Assembly (NCBI GenBank): GCA_046590575.1
Contig: JBKJUS010000115.1
Span: 1-38,174, forward strand
Length of the DNA: 38,174 bases
Direction of reading: 5' to 3'
From: DATLNF01 sp046590575
GTDB taxonomy: Bacteria > Actinomycetota > Actinomycetes > BP-191
The stretch's first letter is position 1; each line of letters opens with the position of its first letter. Under the pieces are notes generated by a model. The model did not search any database and was not told where the DNA came from. It saw only the letters and a list, made by a program, of their open reading frames with translations. A program made the translations under genes and the position numbers. This document shows positions 22,859 through 31,615 of this stretch, piece by piece.

Positions 22859-23538
22859 GCGGCGCCCCCTGTCGTGCCCGCCGAGGGGCACAGCCTGACG
22901 ACGCTGCACGCTCCGCACGCCGGTTTGCGGGCAAAGCAGCATCGCCGGCCGTGCCAGATGAGCCGGTGCGACAGCATCGTCCACTCGGCTTTGGGGATCA
23001 GCCCCATGACCTCGCGCTCGACCTTCACCGGGTCGCCCTCGGCGGTCCAGCCGAGACGCCGGGCCAGCCGGCCGAAGTGCGTGTCGACAGTGAGCCCGGG
23101 CACTCCGAAGGCATTGCCCAGCACCACGTTGGCGGTCTTGCGGCCGATACCGGGCAGCGTGACGAGTTCTTCGAGCCGGCCGGGCACCTGACCGTCGTAC
23201 CGCTCGCAGAGCGCTTGGCCCAACCCGATCAGTGAGGTCGTCTTGGCCCGGAAGAACCCGGTCTGCTTGATCAGCACCTCCACCTCGCTGCGCTCCGCTC
23301 CTGCGTAGTCGGCGGCGTTGCGGTATCGGGCGAAAAGCGCCGGAGTGACCTCGTTGACCTTCTTGTCCGTGCACTGGGCGCTGAGGATGGTCGCCACGCA
23401 CAGCTCCAGTGGACCCGTGAAGTCCAGCTCGCAGTGCGCGTCGGGGTAGGTCTGCGCCAGCGCACGGTTGACTGCGCGGGCCCGGCGGACCAGCGAGGTA
23501 CGGGTTGCCGGTGGAGTCACGGCGCGAGTTGGACTCAT
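22855..23538 (-). CDS. nth: Endonuclease III
   Basis: A 227-residue DNA glycosylase/AP lyase for oxidised pyrimidines, acting in base-excision repair. The helix-hairpin-helix LPGIGRKTANVVL contains catalytic Lys134; the conserved Asp152 is in VDTHFGRLARRLG. The four iron-sulfur cysteines (201, 208, 211, 217) keep the exact C-x6-C-x2-C-x5-C spacing. ATG 23538 is chosen because similarity begins just after MSPTRAV; the longer frame to 23592 lacks support. It is first in a tightly overlapping operon running to marP. Confidence 0.94.
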   Translation of the reverse strand: MSPTRAVTPPATRTSLVRRARAVNRALAQTYPDAHCELDFTGPLELCVATILSAQCTDKKVNEVTPALFARYRNAADYAGAERSEVEVLIKQTGFFRAKTTSLIGLGQALCERYDGQVPGRLEELVTLPGIGRKTANVVLGNAFGVPGLTVDTHFGRLARRLGWTAEGDPVKVEREVMGLIPKAEWTMLSHRLIWHGRRCCFARKPACGACSVVRLCPSAGTTGGAA

Positions 23539-23604
23539 CTGTTCCAGCCTACGTCGCCGGCTGAGCCCGCGCTGGTCACCCGGATGGCCCACTCAAGCAA
23601 CCGC

Positions 23605-23640
23605 GGACCCCTGACGATGCCGAAGAAGGGTCCCCCCCCC
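23605..23640. repeat. Inverted repeat ending in a C9 run between nth and the RsiG-like gene
   Basis: GGACCC at 23605-23610 is complementary to GGGTCC at 23628-23633, and the right arm runs into nine consecutive C (23632-23640). This lies in the 168-bp divergent gap, about 67 bp before the GTG of the RsiG-like gene. It may be a leader structure; a homopolymer of this length can also slip. Confidence 0.35.
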
Positions 23641-23706
23641 AACCATCTGGTAGCGACGAATGAAGTACAGCGTCCAGCCGGTACATAGCAGCAGCGAAGG
23701 TGAGTC

Positions 23707-24219
23707 GTGACATCGCAAGCGGGTGAACGACCGGTGCCGCAGCGCAGCCCCGACTTCAACCACCTCGGCATCGACGGTCTGCGGCAGTACCGTCAGTCGC
23801 TCGGGCAGGAGGAGAGTCGAGTCTCCTACTGGCGACGCATCCTGCAGGCTCGCCTGGACACCGTGCGCTCCCGGCAGATGGCCGGGGACCTCGAGCACCT
23901 GCGACCAATGCTTACTGACGCGCGGGTTACTGGCGGGCGTACTGCGCTGGTCGAGATCATGCCGTTCGACGACATTCCGCCGCTGCCCAACCTCGCCGAG
24001 CTGTGGGACCGCGACGTGGCGCAGTCCGACGAGGACGACAGAGCTTCCTTCCTGGCAGAGCTGGTCAACGCGGAGGCGCAGCTCTCCGCCTACCGGTCCG
24101 CGCTCCACCGCCGGCTCGGCGACGCGACCACCGAGCTCATCGCCCGCTACCGGGAGGAGCCGTCGCTCTGCCTCGGGGTGCTTCCGGCTGCGCCCGCCCA
24201 GGCTCGCAGCTCCGCGTAG
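23707..24219 (+). CDS. rsiG: RsiG-like (AmfC-type) c-di-GMP-responsive anti-sigma factor
   Basis: A 170-residue soluble protein of two long helices joined by a loop. Helix one carries E36-x3-S40-x2-R43-x3-Q47-x3-D51, the exact c-di-GMP-binding signature described for Streptomyces RsiG. That protein holds the sigma factor WhiG inactive when loaded with c-di-GMP. Helix two repeats E123-x3-S127-x2-R130, but the last two positions are His134 and Gly138 instead of Gln and Asp. Databases often name such proteins aerial mycelium formation protein. GTG 23707 follows GAAGG. No WhiG-type sigma gene is in the window, so the partner here is inferred. A diguanylate cyclase gene lies 12 kb away. Confidence 0.8.
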   Translation: MTSQAGERPVPQRSPDFNHLGIDGLRQYRQSLGQEESRVSYWRRILQARLDTVRSRQMAGDLEHLRPMLTDARVTGGRTALVEIMPFDDIPPLPNLAELWDRDVAQSDEDDRASFLAELVNAEAQLSAYRSALHRRLGDATTELIARYREEPSLCLGVLPAAPAQARSSA

Positions 24220-24220
24220 G

Positions 24221-25267
24221 TCAGTCGCTCACGTCCAGAACGACCTTCATCGCGTCCTTCGCCTCGAACAGCCGATAGCCCTCTGCCGCTTCCTCCAGAG
24301 GCATCCGGTGGCTGATCACAACCGACGGGTCGACCTGGCCCGAGGTGACGGCGTGCAAGGCCTGCTCCCACCAGCCCTGGACATTGCAGGACCCGCCGAA
24401 CCGCAAGGTGATGTTGCGGGTGAAGAGATTGCCGATCGGCAACGGGTACTCGAAGTCGGTGTGCACTCCGATGACGCTGACCGTCCCACCCGAGCGCACG
24501 CAGTCGATCGCGGTGATCAGCGCCGGCGGCAGGCCCACGGTCTCGATCACCACGTCGGCCTGACCACCGAGGATGTCCTCGACCGCGACAGATGGTGCGC
24601 GGTCCGCGATGTTGACCGGCACCGATCCCAGGGACGCGGCCAGCTCCAGCCGGGTCGCCACCCGGTCAAGCGCGACAACGGTCGAGGCCCCCATCGCCTT
24701 CGCCGCCAGCTGGGCGAAGGTCCCGACCGGACCACACCCCACCACGGCGACGGTAGCGCCGGGCGAGATGTCCGCGATGCCTGCGGCGTACCAGCCGGTG
24801 GTCAGGATGTCGCCGGCGAAGAGCGCCTGCTCGATCGACAGGCCAGGCGGCACAGCGAGGAGGTTGACGTCGGCGTGCGGGATCCGAACCAGCTCGGCCT
24901 GCGCCCCGGCGAGATCGCCGACGAAGATGCCGTAGCCGAGCACGCCTAGGTCGTCGCAGTGGTTGAAGCGCCCGGCGCGACACGGGAGACAACGACCACA
25001 AGCGATCTGGAAGGATCCGACCACCTCGTCGCCGACCCCGAACCGGGTGACCTCGTCACCGGTCGCTACCACCGTGCCGACGTACTCGTGACCGACGACG
25101 GTGCCGGCGAAGACGCCGGGCACCCGGCCGTTGTAGAAGTGCAGGTCGGAGCCGCAGATGGCCGCCTTGCGCACCCGCACGATCGCGTCACCCGGAGAGA
25201 GGATCGCTGGCTCGGCCACGTCTTCGACGCGTACGTCGTGCTCTCCGCGGTACACCACAGCCCTCAT
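24221..25267 (-). CDS. Zinc-dependent medium-chain alcohol dehydrogenase
   Basis: A 348-residue MDR-family dehydrogenase. Catalytic zinc ligands are in AAICGSDLHFY and VVGHEYVG. The structural-zinc loop keeps four cysteines in CGRCLPCRAGRFNHC. The NAD(P)-binding motif is VVGCGPVG, and the following acidic residue (ALDRVATR) suggests NAD. It oxidises an alcohol or polyol; the substrate is not evident. The stop is 1 bp from the RsiG-like gene's stop (converging), and it is transcribed away from the small membrane protein and crp. Confidence 0.88.
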   Translation of the reverse strand: MRAVVYRGEHDVRVEDVAEPAILSPGDAIVRVRKAAICGSDLHFYNGRVPGVFAGTVVGHEYVGTVVATGDEVTRFGVGDEVVGSFQIACGRCLPCRAGRFNHCDDLGVLGYGIFVGDLAGAQAELVRIPHADVNLLAVPPGLSIEQALFAGDILTTGWYAAGIADISPGATVAVVGCGPVGTFAQLAAKAMGASTVVALDRVATRLELAASLGSVPVNIADRAPSVAVEDILGGQADVVIETVGLPPALITAIDCVRSGGTVSVIGVHTDFEYPLPIGNLFTRNITLRFGGSCNVQGWWEQALHAVTSGQVDPSVVISHRMPLEEAAEGYRLFEAKDAMKVVLDVSD

Positions 25268-25324
25268 GCGCCGTCACCCTAGTGAACAGGAGTGAGCCGC
25301 GGCGAGGGTGGGTACGCGTGAGAT

Positions 25325-25570
25325 GTGCCGACTACCTTCCTGCTCCCGCTCGCGGTGCTGCTCTTCCCGCTCGCCTTGATGGCCGCCATGCTGCTCATGG
25401 AACGCGTCGAGCGACCACTGCGCGTCGACGAGGTCGGCCTGCAGCTCGAGAGCTTCTTCGTCGACGCGCGGCCTGACGAGCTCGAAACCTTCGTGAGCCA
25501 CGGATACGCGTCGGCTCTGGACCGTTACTGGCGCCGTCGCGGGCGCACCTCGGCCGCATCGGATCACTGA
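25325..25570 (+). CDS. Small membrane protein (Rv3675 position)
   Basis: An 81-residue protein with one N-terminal membrane helix (FLLPLAVLLFPLALMAAMLLM). A conserved-looking cytoplasmic tail follows: ERVERPLRVDEVGLQLESFFVDARPDELETFVSHGYASALDRYWRRRG. It occupies the same place, directly before crp, as the small membrane protein Rv3675 in mycobacteria. Function is unknown. GTG 25325 is used; the gene ends 71 bp before crp on the same strand. Confidence 0.72.
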   Translation: MPTTFLLPLAVLLFPLALMAAMLLMERVERPLRVDEVGLQLESFFVDARPDELETFVSHGYASALDRYWRRRGRTSAASDH

Positions 25571-25641
25571 CCGGTCTCCCCACCCGACCGGAAAGGCCAT
25601 AAGGTCCACTGGTCCGCCCAGCACCGTAGGGGAGGCCCAGC

Positions 25642-26316
25642 GTGGACGCGATCTTGCGGCGGGTGCCGCTGTTCTCCGGCATGGCCGATGACGATTGGGC
25701 GGCGTTGGCGCCCCAGTTGACGACGGTGCAGATCAGGAAGAGTGACGTCGTCTTCTTCGAAGGCGACCCCGGTGACTGCCTCTTCGTGGTCCTCGAGGGC
25801 AAGGTGAAGATCACTCGCACGGCTCCAGACGGTCGGGAGAACCTGCTCGCCATCCTCGGCCCCGGCGACCTGCTCGGCGAGCTCTCGCTCTTCGACTCCA
25901 TCCACCGAACGGCGACCGCCACAGCGCTGACCCAACTCAAGCTCAGCCAGCTCGACGACGTCGACTTCTACGCCTACATCTCCGACCGCCCGGCGGTTGC
26001 TACGGAGTTGCTGCGAGTCCTGGCCCGGCGGCTGCGCGACACGAACGCAGCGATGGCCGACCTGGTTTTCACCGATGTGCCGGGACGAGTCGCCAAGGCG
26101 TTGCTTTCTCTCGCCGATCGGTTCGGCGAGGAGACGACAGACGGCGTACGGGTAAGCCACGACCTCACGCAGGAGGAGCTCGCGCAGCTGGTCGGCGCTT
26201 CCCGGGAGACGGTGAACAAGGCGCTCAGCGACTTCGCCACCCGCGGCTGGCTGCGCCTGGAAGGAAAATCCGTGCTCTTGCTCGACCGGCCCCGCCTAGT
26301 CCACCGGTCCCGCTGA
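25642..26316 (+). CDS. crp: cAMP receptor protein (Crp/Fnr family, Rv3676 type)
   Basis: A 224-residue transcription factor, the same length as M. tuberculosis Crp. The cyclic-nucleotide domain keeps the phosphate-binding cassette GELSLFDSIHRTATATAL (Glu80, Arg89, Thr90). A dimerisation helix (ATELLRVLARRLRDTNAAM) follows, then a winged helix-turn-helix (LTQEELAQLVGASRETVNKALSDF). The recognition helix has the Arg-Glu pattern that reads TGTGA half-sites, and a perfect such site is at 16300-16315. GTG 25642 is preceded by GGGGAGG. It converges with the adenylate cyclase gene 11 bp away. Confidence 0.95.
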   Translation: MDAILRRVPLFSGMADDDWAALAPQLTTVQIRKSDVVFFEGDPGDCLFVVLEGKVKITRTAPDGRENLLAILGPGDLLGELSLFDSIHRTATATALTQLKLSQLDDVDFYAYISDRPAVATELLRVLARRLRDTNAAMADLVFTDVPGRVAKALLSLADRFGEETTDGVRVSHDLTQEELAQLVGASRETVNKALSDFATRGWLRLEGKSVLLLDRPRLVHRSR

Positions 26317-26327
26317 CTTTCCCGCTT

Positions 26328-29300
26328 CTAACTGCCGGCAGCAGCGAGGAAATCGTCGAGGGCGCGCTGGGTCACCTCGCGCTCGCGGACGTGCTCGGTG
26401 GAGCGGGCCACGTCGAGAGCGGTGCGCAGCGCGGCCTCCGCCTCGGGCCGTCGGCCGGCTGCGGCCAGTGCAGCACCGAGTGCCCGATGGGCGATCACGG
26501 TCGACCGCACATCCTCCGCCTCCACGGTGAGGGCACGCGCGGCCTCGCTCACCGCCTCCGCGATACGGCCCGCTTCGAGCAGGGTGGCGGCGTGATGCGC
26601 CACGGCCTGTCGCATCGGGAACAACAATGTCGACGCCGTCGGCGCGCTGGTGATGTCGCCAAGGATTTCGAGAGCGCTCGTGAGGTCCCCCCGGGCTCTC
26701 GCGATGAGAGCGAGGAGGACACGCTCACCGGTCGCGGCATGCGGTTCGAGGCCGAGATCGTCGGCCAGCTGGAGCGCCCTGCGCACAGCGGCCTCGGCAT
26801 CGTCGAGATGGTGCGCCTCGAAGTGGCACCACCCGAGGGCGCCGAGGGCCAGCGACTGGATGGTGGGGTGCCGCGTCCGGTCGGCGAGGGTGGCGGACTC
26901 GACGAGGAGCGCCACCGCGTCCGCGGCCTGACCGCTGCCACGGGCGGCCATCCCGCGTGCCACCAGTGCCAACGACAAGCCCCACGAGTCCCCGAGCTCG
27001 GCGAACACCGATGCTGCTTGGCGCCCACGCGCCGCCGCGACGGTGACGTCTCCGAGCTCGCTGGAGGCGATGGCGTCGATCGTGAGGCACGCAGCCGCTG
27101 CCCACTGGTTGCTGCTCGCCCGGGTCTGGCCAAGAAGAAGCGACACCAGATCCTTCGCCTCGTGCAGCCGCCCTTGGAGCACCCGCACGAGTGCCTCGGT
27201 CCCCGCGCACCAGGCGAGTCCACGCTCATCGTCGAAGCCGGCGAAAACGGCTGCAGCCTGCTGGAGAGTCTCGTCGGCGCGCTGGTAGTCGCCGCGGGTC
27301 GTCGCGTTCCAGGCCAGGTGCTGCAATGCCCATCCCGTACCGCGGGCGTCGCCGACCCGGCGGGCCAGCTCGAGGGACTGGCCGAATCTCTCCTCCGCCG
27401 CTGGAAGGCGCCCGGCGAAGAAGTCGAGCAGACCCAGCTGTCGAAGCGCCTGGGCCACCAGCCGGTCGGCTCCCGCCTCGGACGCGGCGGCCAACGCTCG
27501 GACGAAGGACTCCGCCGCGCCGTGGTCGTCTCCGCTCTTGCGCCTGATCTCGCCCTGCACGACGAGCGCCGCCGCAAGGGCACCGGGCGCGGACGCATCC
27601 AGTGCCGGAGTCAGCGCCTCGGTCGCCTCGGCGAGCCGATGCAGTCCGGCAAGCGCCTCGGCGTAGGCCACACGAGAGTCCTGGTCGATGGACGCCGGCA
27701 GGGTGCCCCGGGACAATGCGCGGGCCCGGCCCAGCAGCTCCACCGCGCTGACGTTGTCATCGCGCGCCAGCAGGGTGCGGCCGAGACGAACCAGCGCACC
27801 GACGCCGACGTCGGCCGCTGACCAGGCGGCGTCGTCTGCCGGCAACGACATCTCGACAGCCAGACTCGAAGCGAGCTCGGCTTGTGCCGCGACCGCGACG
27901 TCGACCTCCGCGACGCTGCCCGGCAGCTCGTGCGCTGCCCACCGCGCCACCACTGCGTGCTTGCGAGCGCGGTCAGTCTTGGCCACGCCGGCGTAGGCCA
28001 CCTCGCGGGTGAGCGCGTGCGTGAACGTCCACGCATCGCTGCCATTCGATCGCACGACCTCGTGGTCAGCCAGCACCGCAAGCCGCTGCCGCACATCCTG
28101 CGCTGCACCGCCACCGACTGCGACCAGCGCGCCCGTCCAGAAGCGGTTGCCGACCACTGACGCGTCACGCAGAGTGGCTCGCGCCGGCGCGGGCAACGCG
28201 TCGATGCGAGCTGCGAGCACCGCGTGGACGCCGGCGGGGAGTACTCGCTCCGGCAGCTCGCCAGTGACCACCCAGCCGTCGTCCGCGCGGCGCAGCAAAC
28301 CTCGGTCGATGAGCAGATGCAACAACTCGGCCAGGAAGAACGGGTTGCCCTGGGCCCGCTCCAGCAGCATCCGGCGCGCGCTCTCCACCAGCTCCGATCC
28401 TCCGAGGTAAGCGCGGAGCAGTCGGTCGGCAGCCGGCGCCTCCAGCGGAGCGAGCGGAAGCAACACCGGGTCGGGCAGCCGCGGACTCCACCCCGCATGG
28501 CCTTCCATCAGCTCCTGCCGGCCCACCGCCACCATCGTGACCGCACCGACGAGCTGCGCAGCAACGTCCGTGAGCAGGTCCAGCAGCGCACGTCCGGACC
28601 ACTGGAGGTCGTCGACGACCAGCAGGAGCGGACCCTCGCGCGCCAGGCCGGAGAAGAGCGTCGCCAGCGATGCCGCGAAGTCCTCCCGCCGCCCGCCGCG
28701 CTCGCCTGGCGGCGCGGCATCGCGGGGAGCGGGCTGGTCGGCTCCGGCCAACCCGAGCAGGTCCAGCAGGGTCTCAGCGAGCGCGCCGCCGCCGCGATGA
28801 CCTCCGGCGGGATGCTCCAGCCGGCTGACCAGTCGGCTCACCCGGCTACGGGCGACCTCGTCCCCGTCGTCATCGCCGATGCCGCACGCGGTCCGGACCA
28901 TCTCGACGACCGGTGCCAGGTCTCGGGCCCGCCCATACGGCGCACACCGGCCGACGAGCACCCGCGAGCCAGGGATCTCGGCGACCACCCGAGCGAGCTC
29001 ACGCCACAGCCTGGTCTTGCCGACGCCTGCTGCGCCGGTCAGCAGCAGCGTCGTCGGCGTACGACGCTCCACCGAGTCGCGGACCCGGCTGACCAGAAGT
29101 CCGAGCTCGGCCTCGCGGCCGGTCAGCGGCGCCTCGTCACCGAGGCCAAGTCGGGTCGGCGGACGACGGCGTAGAGCGATCAACTCATAGGCCACGACCG
29201 GCTCCCGCTTGCCCTTGAGCCGCAGTGGTGGCAGCGCCCGCCACGACCCGATCGCACGTGTCGGCACCACGGTGTCCCGGCCGGCCACGATCGCTCCGAT

Positions 29301-29834
29301 GCCGGCTGCGTCAGAGAGCCTCGACGCTGTATTCACCGTGTCGCCCACCACGGTGTACGAGACGCCGGCGCGCACCCCGGCCAGCACCTCGCCGGTGTTG
29401 AGGCCAACGCGAAGGCCGAGCTGCCGGCCTCCGCCCGACTCCTCGGCGACGAGTCGGCCGAGCTCTTCCTGCATCTGCACCGCGGCACGGATGGCTCGCT
29501 CCGCGTCATCCTCGTGCGCCGTGGGCGCGCCAAAGATCGCCATGATGCCGTCGCCGGTGAGCTTGTCGACATGGCCGCCGAACGCCAATACGGACTCGGT
29601 GAGCGACTCGAGCAGCCGGTCGGTGACCACGCCCACACGTTCGGGGTCGAGGTCCTCGGCCCAGCCCGTGAAGTCGCTGAGGTCACCGAAGAGGACGGTC
29701 ACCACCCGACGTTCCGCACCGTGGTCGCTGTGGACGTCGCCGTGGCCTTCCAGCGCCGCGCCGCATTGAAAGCAGAAGTGGGCGGCCGGCACGATGGGGG
29801 TGCCGCAGACCGGGCAGACGAGCGGACTCCCCAC
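26328..29834 (-). CDS. Class III adenylate cyclase with zinc ribbon, AAA ATPase and TPR region
   Basis: A 1168-residue protein. Residues 1-30 form a zinc ribbon (Cys7, 10, 21, 24). Residues 44-220 are a class III nucleotidyl cyclase with metal-binding Asp51 and Asp95, Lys91 and Asp165 for adenine recognition, and Asn168 and Arg172 for the transition state, so it should make cAMP. An ATPase domain follows (Walker A TGAAGVGKT near 266-274, Walker B LLLVVDDLQW). The rest is a long TPR-like helical array ending DDFLAAAGS. Such proteins are cytoplasmic signal integrators. GTG 29834 is chosen, since it lies 2 bp after the preceding stop and directly before the zinc ribbon. It is the last gene of a Nudix-MBL-cyclase operon and faces crp, its likely downstream effector. 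Confidence 0.92.
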   Translation of the reverse strand: MGSPLVCPVCGTPIVPAAHFCFQCGAALEGHGDVHSDHGAERRVVTVLFGDLSDFTGWAEDLDPERVGVVTDRLLESLTESVLAFGGHVDKLTGDGIMAIFGAPTAHEDDAERAIRAAVQMQEELGRLVAEESGGGRQLGLRVGLNTGEVLAGVRAGVSYTVVGDTVNTASRLSDAAGIGAIVAGRDTVVPTRAIGSWRALPPLRLKGKREPVVAYELIALRRRPPTRLGLGDEAPLTGREAELGLLVSRVRDSVERRTPTTLLLTGAAGVGKTRLWRELARVVAEIPGSRVLVGRCAPYGRARDLAPVVEMVRTACGIGDDDGDEVARSRVSRLVSRLEHPAGGHRGGGALAETLLDLLGLAGADQPAPRDAAPPGERGGRREDFAASLATLFSGLAREGPLLLVVDDLQWSGRALLDLLTDVAAQLVGAVTMVAVGRQELMEGHAGWSPRLPDPVLLPLAPLEAPAADRLLRAYLGGSELVESARRMLLERAQGNPFFLAELLHLLIDRGLLRRADDGWVVTGELPERVLPAGVHAVLAARIDALPAPARATLRDASVVGNRFWTGALVAVGGGAAQDVRQRLAVLADHEVVRSNGSDAWTFTHALTREVAYAGVAKTDRARKHAVVARWAAHELPGSVAEVDVAVAAQAELASSLAVEMSLPADDAAWSAADVGVGALVRLGRTLLARDDNVSAVELLGRARALSRGTLPASIDQDSRVAYAEALAGLHRLAEATEALTPALDASAPGALAAALVVQGEIRRKSGDDHGAAESFVRALAAASEAGADRLVAQALRQLGLLDFFAGRLPAAEERFGQSLELARRVGDARGTGWALQHLAWNATTRGDYQRADETLQQAAAVFAGFDDERGLAWCAGTEALVRVLQGRLHEAKDLVSLLLGQTRASSNQWAAAACLTIDAIASSELGDVTVAAARGRQAASVFAELGDSWGLSLALVARGMAARGSGQAADAVALLVESATLADRTRHPTIQSLALGALGWCHFEAHHLDDAEAAVRRALQLADDLGLEPHAATGERVLLALIARARGDLTSALEILGDITSAPTASTLLFPMRQAVAHHAATLLEAGRIAEAVSEAARALTVEAEDVRSTVIAHRALGAALAAAGRRPEAEAALRTALDVARSTEHVREREVTQRALDDFLAAAGS

Positions 29835-29836
29835 CG

Positions 29837-30655
29837 TCAGCGCACCAGCTCGTGTCGACCGTCTGTGTCGACGGCGACGCGACCCGCTTCGACCAACAGC
29901 ACGAGCGCCGCTCGCACCGTCAGCTCGGCTGCCCCCCACAGCGCCTGGTCGACGTCGGCGTACACCCGCTCGACCAGCTCACGCGGACTAGCGAGACCCG
30001 CGTCGGCGAGTGCGATGACGAGTTGGTCGAGCCGCTCGTGCCGGTGTGCGATGTAGTGGGCGATGACCGTGGCCGGATCGTCGACGACCGGCCCGTGACC
30101 GGGCAGCAGCCGGGTCGCGCCGATATCGCGCAGCCGCTCCAACGACTCCAGATAGTCGCGCAGCCGTCCGTCAGGATGAGAGATGACCGTCGTGCCACGC
30201 CCGAGCACGTGGTCACCAGTTAGCACCGATGACTCAGCCGGCATCACGAGGCAGACGTGGTCCGCGCTGTGCCCAGGGGTGGCGAGGCCGCGCAGCTCCA
30301 GTCCGCCGACCTCGAGGATGTCTCCATCGCCCAGGCCTTCGTCGCCGAGGCGGTGTTGCGGATCGAAGGCCCGGATGGGCACGCCCGCGTCTATCGCGAG
30401 CGCCCGGGCGCCAGCGCTGTGGTCAGCGTGGCCGTGGGTGAGGAGGACGAGCGCAATGCGCTGACCAGCGTCGTCCACTGCCCGGCGCACGGCGTCGAGG
30501 TGCCCAATGTGGTCGGGACCAGGGTCAAGGACGACGACGTCGGTCGATCCGGGCTCCGCGAGCAGCCAGGTGTTGGTGCCCTCCAGGGTCATCGGACCGG
30601 GGTTGGGGGCGAGCACGCGACGGGCGCGCGGGCTGCTGACCTCAGCTGTCGACAT
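29837..30655 (-). CDS. Metallo-beta-lactamase-fold hydrolase (Rv3677c type)
   Basis: A 272-residue MBL-fold enzyme. Metal motifs are all present: LTHGHADHS (HxHxDH), TPGHSADHV, GDHVLG and PGHGP. It begins with APNPGPMTLEGTNTWLL, seen in the LACTB2-like group, whose members include RNA nucleases and thioesterases. A C-terminal helical domain (HERLDQLVIALADAG...) is also LACTB2-like. Substrate is unresolved. ATG 30655 overlaps the Nudix gene by 14 nt. Confidence 0.88.
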   Translation of the reverse strand: MSTAEVSSPRARRVLAPNPGPMTLEGTNTWLLAEPGSTDVVVLDPGPDHIGHLDAVRRAVDDAGQRIALVLLTHGHADHSAGARALAIDAGVPIRAFDPQHRLGDEGLGDGDILEVGGLELRGLATPGHSADHVCLVMPAESSVLTGDHVLGRGTTVISHPDGRLRDYLESLERLRDIGATRLLPGHGPVVDDPATVIAHYIAHRHERLDQLVIALADAGLASPRELVERVYADVDQALWGAAELTVRAALVLLVEAGRVAVDTDGRHELVR

Positions 30656-31508
30656 CGGGATAGTCCGGGTCGCCCGGCAATAGGAGGAGGACGTCGTCTC
30701 CGGAGACCACGACCCGTGGCAGCACCCGGCGTACCGGCCGTGTCGTCGCCGTGTCGAGAACCGAGTCGACGTCGCGGTACTCAGCCAGCTCAGCCAAGGT
30801 AAGGACCGTCGGCGGCAGCATGTCCATCTCGCCCGACGCATGGCGCCGCACTGCGTCCGTGGGACGCACCCACTCGCTGGCGTCGCTCTCGCCGGTGAAG
30901 TGCACAGGCTGTTGCCCGCGGGGCAGCGCCGCCACGAAGAATCTCGTGTCGAAGCGCTTGGGCTCAAGCTCCGGTGTGACCCAGTGCGCCCAGGGACGCA
31001 ACAGATCTGCGCGCAGCACAAGGTCGTTGCGGCGGAGCACATCCGCCATGGAGCTGGTTCGGTCGAGCAGTGCCGCCTGCTCGCCTGCCCAGTGCTTGAC
31101 GCGGTCGTCCACGTGCACGGTGTGCTGGTGGTCCGACCCGGCGAGAAGCACCCCCGCCTCCTCGAACGTCTCACGCACCGCGGCGCAGACGAGCGCCCGG
31201 GCAAGTGGGACGGGAGCGTCGAGCGGCACCGTCCAGTCCGCGGCCGGCGGGCCGGCCCAACGCAACTCCGCATCGGCGTCACGTGGGTCGACCGAGCCGC
31301 CAGGGAAGACGTACATCCCCCCGGCGAACACCATGCTCGCGACGCGCCGCAAAACGTAGACCTCTACACCTGGCCCGGGATCAGCATCGCGGAGAAGCAC
31401 GACGGTGGCGGCATGCCGAGGTTCTGCTGCGGGGGCGGAGCCGTCCGCGACAGCCCGAGCCCGCTCGTGCAGCTCCGGCGGCAGCCGCCGCAAATCGGCG
31501 TCGGTCAT
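30642..31508 (-). CDS. Nudix hydrolase, NUDT19-like
   Basis: A 288-residue Nudix protein. HAATVVLLRD begins the domain and FAGGMYVFPGGSVDP precedes a long insertion of about 30 residues before AAVRETFEEAGVLLA, which carries the catalytic glutamates. A split box with a long insert is the NUDT19-like arrangement linked to CoA derivatives. ATG 31508 (MTDADLRRLPPEL) is chosen by similarity; the frame runs further upstream without support. It is first in the operon with the MBL hydrolase and adenylate cyclase, and its end overlaps the MBL start. Confidence 0.82.
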   Translation of the reverse strand: MTDADLRRLPPELHERARAVADGSAPAAEPRHAATVVLLRDADPGPGVEVYVLRRVASMVFAGGMYVFPGGSVDPRDADAELRWAGPPAADWTVPLDAPVPLARALVCAAVRETFEEAGVLLAGSDHQHTVHVDDRVKHWAGEQAALLDRTSSMADVLRRNDLVLRADLLRPWAHWVTPELEPKRFDTRFFVAALPRGQQPVHFTGESDASEWVRPTDAVRRHASGEMDMLPPTVLTLAELAEYRDVDSVLDTATTRPVRRVLPRVVVSGDDVLLLLPGDPDYPDVDS

Positions 31509-31615
31509 GGGCTGCAGCGTAGTGCGATATCCATTCCCGGATTCCACCCCGATTGCTCGCCGGTCACGGCCACGCACCGTACTCTGGGCGTCCCAGATGC
31601 TTGAGAGGCAGGGCT

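Noticed and set aside
26391..27821. 476-codon plus-strand frame opposite the adenylate cyclase gene
   Set aside because: It is antisense to the TPR region, has no domain features, and codon bias supports the minus strand.
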